Below are positions 15,028-18,188 of a DNA stretch of 18,188 nt, one piece after another (position 1 is the stretch's first letter; each line of letters begins with the position of its first letter). Both the position numbers and the translations under genes were made by a program. The notes under the pieces are model-generated. The model was given only the letters and a program-made list of their open reading frames with translations. It did no database searches and was not told where the DNA came from. This DNA is from Candidatus Heimdallarchaeota archaeon. Lineage in GTDB: Archaea; Asgardarchaeota; Heimdallarchaeia; JABLTI01. The stretch covers positions 1 to 18,188 of the forward strand of contig JAGMDP010000022.1 in NCBI GenBank assembly GCA_023128635.1, written 5' to 3'.

Positions 15028-15558
15028 GTGCTTACAGTAATGAATCTACATAAAATGCTCATGGAATTATTATCCCTCAAGGAAATTGGTTGCACATACG
15101 ACTTTAAAGAACGGTTTGAAGTTGCTTTATCAACTTTAGAAGTATTAGATTTAGTAAAATTGATTAGAACTAAAATTCCCGCTTGTGGGGACCATTGTGA
15201 AAGGTATAATGATTGTATCTGGATTCCTATTTTTCAAAAGAAGAAAAGTAAAAGCAAACACAAACTAACAAAAGATGGGCTCTCATTACTTGAAAATTTA
15301 ACAGCTGAAAATTTGACTGATGCTGAAATCCAGACAACAATAACTAGTTATTTAATTAATTCTCGAATAGTTGATCAAATTAATTCTTTACTAATAGGAG
15401 AATCAAATTTGACAAAAGAACGACTCGTAACCACTTTACTTAAAGAAACCAATCTAAGTTTACAAGCAATCCGAACAACCATCAAAGATATTCTAGATTT
15501 ATTAGTCTCAGCACAAATAATTGGCATAAAAGAAGGCACCCTAGTAAAATATGTATGA
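15028..15558 (+). CDS. Winged-helix-like protein with four cysteines, last gene of the Dna2 operon
   Basis: I cannot assign this 176-residue protein to a family. The N-terminal half reads like a winged helix (LHKMLMELLSLKEIG, ALSTLEVLDLVKLIRTK). Its wing region carries CGDHCERYNDC: C53, C57 and C63 (Cx3Cx5C), and with C22 (GCTYDF) these are the only four cysteines, a set suited to a zinc or iron-sulfur site. A lysine-rich turn (KKKSKSKHK, about 71-79) could contact nucleic acid. The C-terminal half (about 95-176) looks like a second helical or winged-helix unit (LTKERLVTTLLKETNLSLQAIRTTI). It starts 18 nt after the nuclease-helicase stop, so it is very probably co-transcribed and may recruit or regulate that enzyme. 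Alternatively it is an unrelated regulator read from the same promoter. Confidence 0.75.
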   Translation: MLTVMNLHKMLMELLSLKEIGCTYDFKERFEVALSTLEVLDLVKLIRTKIPACGDHCERYNDCIWIPIFQKKKSKSKHKLTKDGLSLLENLTAENLTDAEIQTTITSYLINSRIVDQINSLLIGESNLTKERLVTTLLKETNLSLQAIRTTIKDILDLLVSAQIIGIKEGTLVKYV

Positions 15559-15620
15559 AGAATAATAATTAAATAGCTAATAAAAGAAATAATGTTTTGA
15601 ATTACCTTACAAAGGGAAAA

Positions 15621-15629
15621 AATATTTTA
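15621..15629 (+). promoter_or_regulatory. TATA-like box of the TrmB/coiled-coil gene
   Basis: AATATTTTA lies in the 118-bp gap after the Dna2 operon and predicts transcription start near 15651, giving a leader of about 25 nt before ATG 15677. This suggests the gene has its own promoter, though no T-tract separates it from the operon. Confidence 0.4.
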
Positions 15630-15676
15630 TGCAAAGAGAATACTCTAAACTGAGTTAATTTGGATAGTGCCTAAAT

Positions 15677-17965
15677 ATGTCATTAAAGAACGTACAAAGT
15701 TCATTATTAAGTCAAATTGGCTTCTCAGAACAAGAACAAACTGTGTATTTGACCATTCTTGGTATTGGGAATGCTTCTTTAGGTGAAATGTATTTACAAA
15801 CAGGAATCGATCTCGATGAGCTACAACAAGTAGTTCAAGATTTGTCAAATCGTGGTTATTTAAAAAAGATCGAAGGGAAAATAAATAGATACATTGCTGT
15901 TGAACCTTTTCTTAAAGGATTCTTGTTTGTGGAAAAAGAATTCCAAAATGATATAATTGGTATTGAAAATTCTCTCATCAGTGTTTTTGATACAAGTTAT
16001 GATTCCTTGACACAAAAAATGTCAGACTTCAAAGTTTCGATTGAACCTATTTTTGCTAAAATTGCTGAAGAGTTGAGAACATCTAATGAGCAACTTAAGA
16101 TGGAATTAACCAACTCAATTTACAGGCATTCTGATAAGGTATCAAACTTAACCGAAGATTTTGATTTAATGTTAACAGATGGTTTTGCGAAAACCTTCCT
16201 TTCAATTAGTAATGAATTGTCTAATCTTAGTAATGAAATTAGTGTAATGTTACGAGATGAGTCCGATAAAGCAACTGAAAGATTGCAAAAATTCGAGCAG
16301 TTGATGAATAAAACAGTTCAGGATATGATAACTCCATTAGATAATGCATTAATTGAGTATAAGGGAACTGCTCCGGAGCGATTAAAAACCATTCTGGAAG
16401 AAAATCGAAGTGAAATAAGCTCCCTTCAGAAAAACGTCAAAGCAATTACCAAATTCAGTGTAACAGAATTACAAAAAGCTTTGAAAGAATTTGAAGTAGA
16501 AATTACAACTATAACAAAAAATACCACTCAAATTTATTCTAGCGTAATTAGTAATTACAAAAAAGCATCTCGTGAATTATTTGATTTGGAGAAAGGCAAA
16601 CTCGAAGCTGCTAATGCAAAAATGATTGAACAAGTAGGAAAGAATATTGACAGATTGTCTACTGAATCAACAAGTCTAAAGGGAAATATTGACGAGATTG
16701 CCAAAGCAGGCTTGCTAAAAAGACCAGATCCTAAACTTGTTCAAGAAGCTAAAGAACAAGCAGATAGAATTGATTCTTTATCACAGAAAATCAAAGGTTC
16801 ATATGATGGTGTGATGAAAGTCTATCAAAAAGAAATCATTGAAGGAATGACTCAACTCATCAAAAATAATGATTCAATGTTAGCGAAACAACTCAAAGAA
16901 GGAACAACTCATCTAAAATCATTAAAGACAACTCTAAACTCTAAATGGGCTGCAGTTGCAAAGAAATTTGAACTAGATCTTAATAACGCAATAAAAGATG
17001 TTCTAAAGGAAACAAATCCAAAGATAACCAGCACTTCAAAAGAAGCCTTCACTAATACGTTGAAACACATTGAAGGATTAAAGTCTAATATTTCACTTAC
17101 ACTTGCCCCATTAAGAGATGTTGTTTTTACAGATCTTGAGGATGCTTTGGAAAACCTCTTCCTAAATTCCTCTAAAAGACTACGAATGCACAATGAAAGT
17201 AACAACAAGGCTTTGGAAACCATAAGATATCTTTCAGACGATATGAAATTCGCTTTCAAGACACAAGTACAAGAAGAGCTCAGCAAACCAAAGTTGATTG
17301 CTTCAGAAATGATATCCGAATACACATCCACTTTGGATAACTATCTGACAACTTTAAACAGAGATCAAAGTGCATCACTAGATTTGATTGGTAAGGCTGG
17401 AGACACTTTCCTTTTAACAATCAAAGATTCGTTTTCAACATCGAGCAATGAAATTTCAAGCAGACTAGCAGGAATTATTTACAAGGTAAATGAAACAAAA
17501 ACCTATCTCCAAGAAATAACTGATTCAGTCGATCAAATCATTCCTGTACCAAGACCACACTCAGTGATTGTCTATGGAAATCAAAACTCAATGGTATCTA
17601 TCTATGATATGCTCCTAAGAACAAAATCCACTTGCACTGTTGTGGTGCCAACAATAGATCAAGCACTTGTAGATCTTCTAGTAAAGAACATCTCAAAACG
17701 AGTAAGAATTAGAGTATTAGCTGATATTGATCCGTTCAGAGATGAAGCTCTCATAGCTACATTGAAAGAACAAGGGAACATCACTATCTGGCAATACACT
17801 ATGCGAGATTTCTATGCTGTAACTCGAGATGGTGCAGAAGTACTCTTAGCACCAGTTGCACGAGAAGGAGAACTAACAAGCTTCGTCACAGAACAGGATG
17901 CACTCGTAAGAGCAATTCAACAAATAATTAATGCTTCCTTTATGGCTCGTTCAAAAGAAATCTGA
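15677..17965 (+). CDS. TrmB-like regulator with a very long central coiled coil
   Basis: This is a 762-residue protein with three parts. Residues 1-75 are a TrmB-type winged helix (LLSQIGFSEQEQTVYLTILG, then LDELQQVVQDLSNRGYLKKI and a wing ending RYIAVEP). About residues 85-620 are charged, heptad-like helix with many S, T, N and K residues, no membrane segment and a probable break near LLKRPDPK (about 348). Residues 625-762 resemble the C-terminal domain of TrmB regulators: SVIVYGN, MLLRTKSTCTVVVPTIDQAL, VRIRVLADIDPF and then FYAVTRDGAEVLLAPV. The usual TrmB protein is roughly 250-350 residues, so the 500-residue coil is the unusual part. It could hold two DNA-bound heads far apart, or form a structural chromosome-associated filament; both are inference. 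A methyl-accepting-like signalling coil is less likely because no membrane helix is present. Confidence 0.82.
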   Translation: MSLKNVQSSLLSQIGFSEQEQTVYLTILGIGNASLGEMYLQTGIDLDELQQVVQDLSNRGYLKKIEGKINRYIAVEPFLKGFLFVEKEFQNDIIGIENSLISVFDTSYDSLTQKMSDFKVSIEPIFAKIAEELRTSNEQLKMELTNSIYRHSDKVSNLTEDFDLMLTDGFAKTFLSISNELSNLSNEISVMLRDESDKATERLQKFEQLMNKTVQDMITPLDNALIEYKGTAPERLKTILEENRSEISSLQKNVKAITKFSVTELQKALKEFEVEITTITKNTTQIYSSVISNYKKASRELFDLEKGKLEAANAKMIEQVGKNIDRLSTESTSLKGNIDEIAKAGLLKRPDPKLVQEAKEQADRIDSLSQKIKGSYDGVMKVYQKEIIEGMTQLIKNNDSMLAKQLKEGTTHLKSLKTTLNSKWAAVAKKFELDLNNAIKDVLKETNPKITSTSKEAFTNTLKHIEGLKSNISLTLAPLRDVVFTDLEDALENLFLNSSKRLRMHNESNNKALETIRYLSDDMKFAFKTQVQEELSKPKLIASEMISEYTSTLDNYLTTLNRDQSASLDLIGKAGDTFLLTIKDSFSTSSNEISSRLAGIIYKVNETKTYLQEITDSVDQIIPVPRPHSVIVYGNQNSMVSIYDMLLRTKSTCTVVVPTIDQALVDLLVKNISKRVRIRVLADIDPFRDEALIATLKEQGNITIWQYTMRDFYAVTRDGAEVLLAPVAREGELTSFVTEQDALVRAIQQIINASFMARSKEI

Positions 17966-17981
17966 GCCATAAAATATTCTA

Positions 17982-17997
17982 TTTTTTTATTTTTTTT
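17982..17997 (+). terminator. T7-A-T8 tract ending the TrmB/coiled-coil gene
   Basis: Two T-tracts (17982-17988 and 17990-17997) start 16 nt after the TGA stop of the coiled-coil gene, directly before the stop of the convergent gene. This fits archaeal T-tract termination on the plus strand. Confidence 0.6.
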
Positions 17998-17998
17998 C

Positions 17999-18188
17999 TT
18001 AGTTGAAAACTGATAATAGGTTTTTCAAACCTTTAAACCAATTAGCAATGCTCATCTGAATGTTTTTCTTTGCTTTAGGTGATAAATGCCACATGTCAAT
18101 TAAATCGAATTCTCGTTTAGCAGTCATGAAGAACTCTTTGAGAATAGGAAGGATTCGTTTCTTCTTTTTCAACATCCTCTGAGGAACT
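17999..18188 (-). CDS. Unknown protein, C-terminal part (cut by window edge)
   Basis: A minus-strand frame is open from the right edge to TAA at 18001-17999. It encodes a basic, helical C-terminus (KKKKRILPILKEFF, AKREFDLIDMWHLSPKAKK, IANWFKGLKNLLSVFN). The first ATG in view is at 18175-18173, but the frame continues to the edge (VPQR before it) and GAGG touches that ATG without spacing. The visible 62 codons are therefore more likely the end of a longer gene than a complete small one. No domain is recognisable. It converges on the coiled-coil gene with about 33 bp between stops. Confidence 0.6.
   Translation of the reverse strand, partial: VPQRMLKKKKRILPILKEFFMTAKREFDLIDMWHLSPKAKKNIQMSIANWFKGLKNLLSVFN

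Noticed and set aside
16909..17331. Minus-strand open frame of 140 codons inside the coiled-coil gene.
   Set aside because: Its serine/leucine-rich translation is the expected shadow of lysine/glutamate-rich coiled-coil codons on the other strand.

Overview
The window looks like a chromosomal segment of an AT-rich archaeon. Several start codons have an archaeal TATA-like box about 25 bp upstream, purine-rich GGAG-type Shine-Dalgarno motifs sit at 8-9 nt spacing, and transcript ends are plain T-tracts without hairpins. The gene set also fits: an ArsR-like winged-helix regulator, a TrmB-like regulator, LVIVD-type propeller repeats, M32 carboxypeptidases and a Dna2-type nuclease-helicase. An Asgard-group or related archaeon is plausible, but that is inference and nothing here proves it. 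I see no phage genes, transposase, CRISPR array or rRNA, and no gene-free stretch longer than about 300 bp.

Region 1 (1-5106, minus strand) carries two tandem paralogous major-facilitator transporters (the second is cut by the left edge), a secreted or membrane-anchored seven-bladed LVIVD propeller protein, and a double-GNAT acetyltransferase. The upstream transporter seems to start at a non-canonical ACG codon. Region 2 (5107-6544) holds a perfect 23-bp palindrome between the GNAT gene and a divergent ArsR-like regulator, then tRNA-Val(UAC) and a small membrane-anchored protein on the minus strand.

Region 3 (6545-9650, plus) is a tandem pair of M32 metallocarboxypeptidases that keep all zinc ligands but have diverged in complementary parts of a conserved C-terminal motif. 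Region 4 (9660-15558, plus) begins with an alpha-solenoid protein of exact 44-residue period. A compact three-gene operon follows: a helical protein of unknown function, a Dna2-like enzyme (PD-(D/E)XK nuclease with a 4-Cys cluster fused to an SF1 helicase), and a small winged-helix-like protein with its own four cysteines. This is the best candidate here for a little-described functional unit, probably DNA end or flap processing.

Region 5 (15600-18188) has a 762-residue protein with a TrmB-like DNA-binding head, about 500 residues of predicted coiled coil and a TrmB-like C-terminal domain, followed by the 3' end of a convergent unknown gene cut by the right edge.

Gene functions are assigned by reading motifs, not by database search. 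Start codons were chosen from Shine-Dalgarno spacing, TATA spacing and comparison between paralogs.
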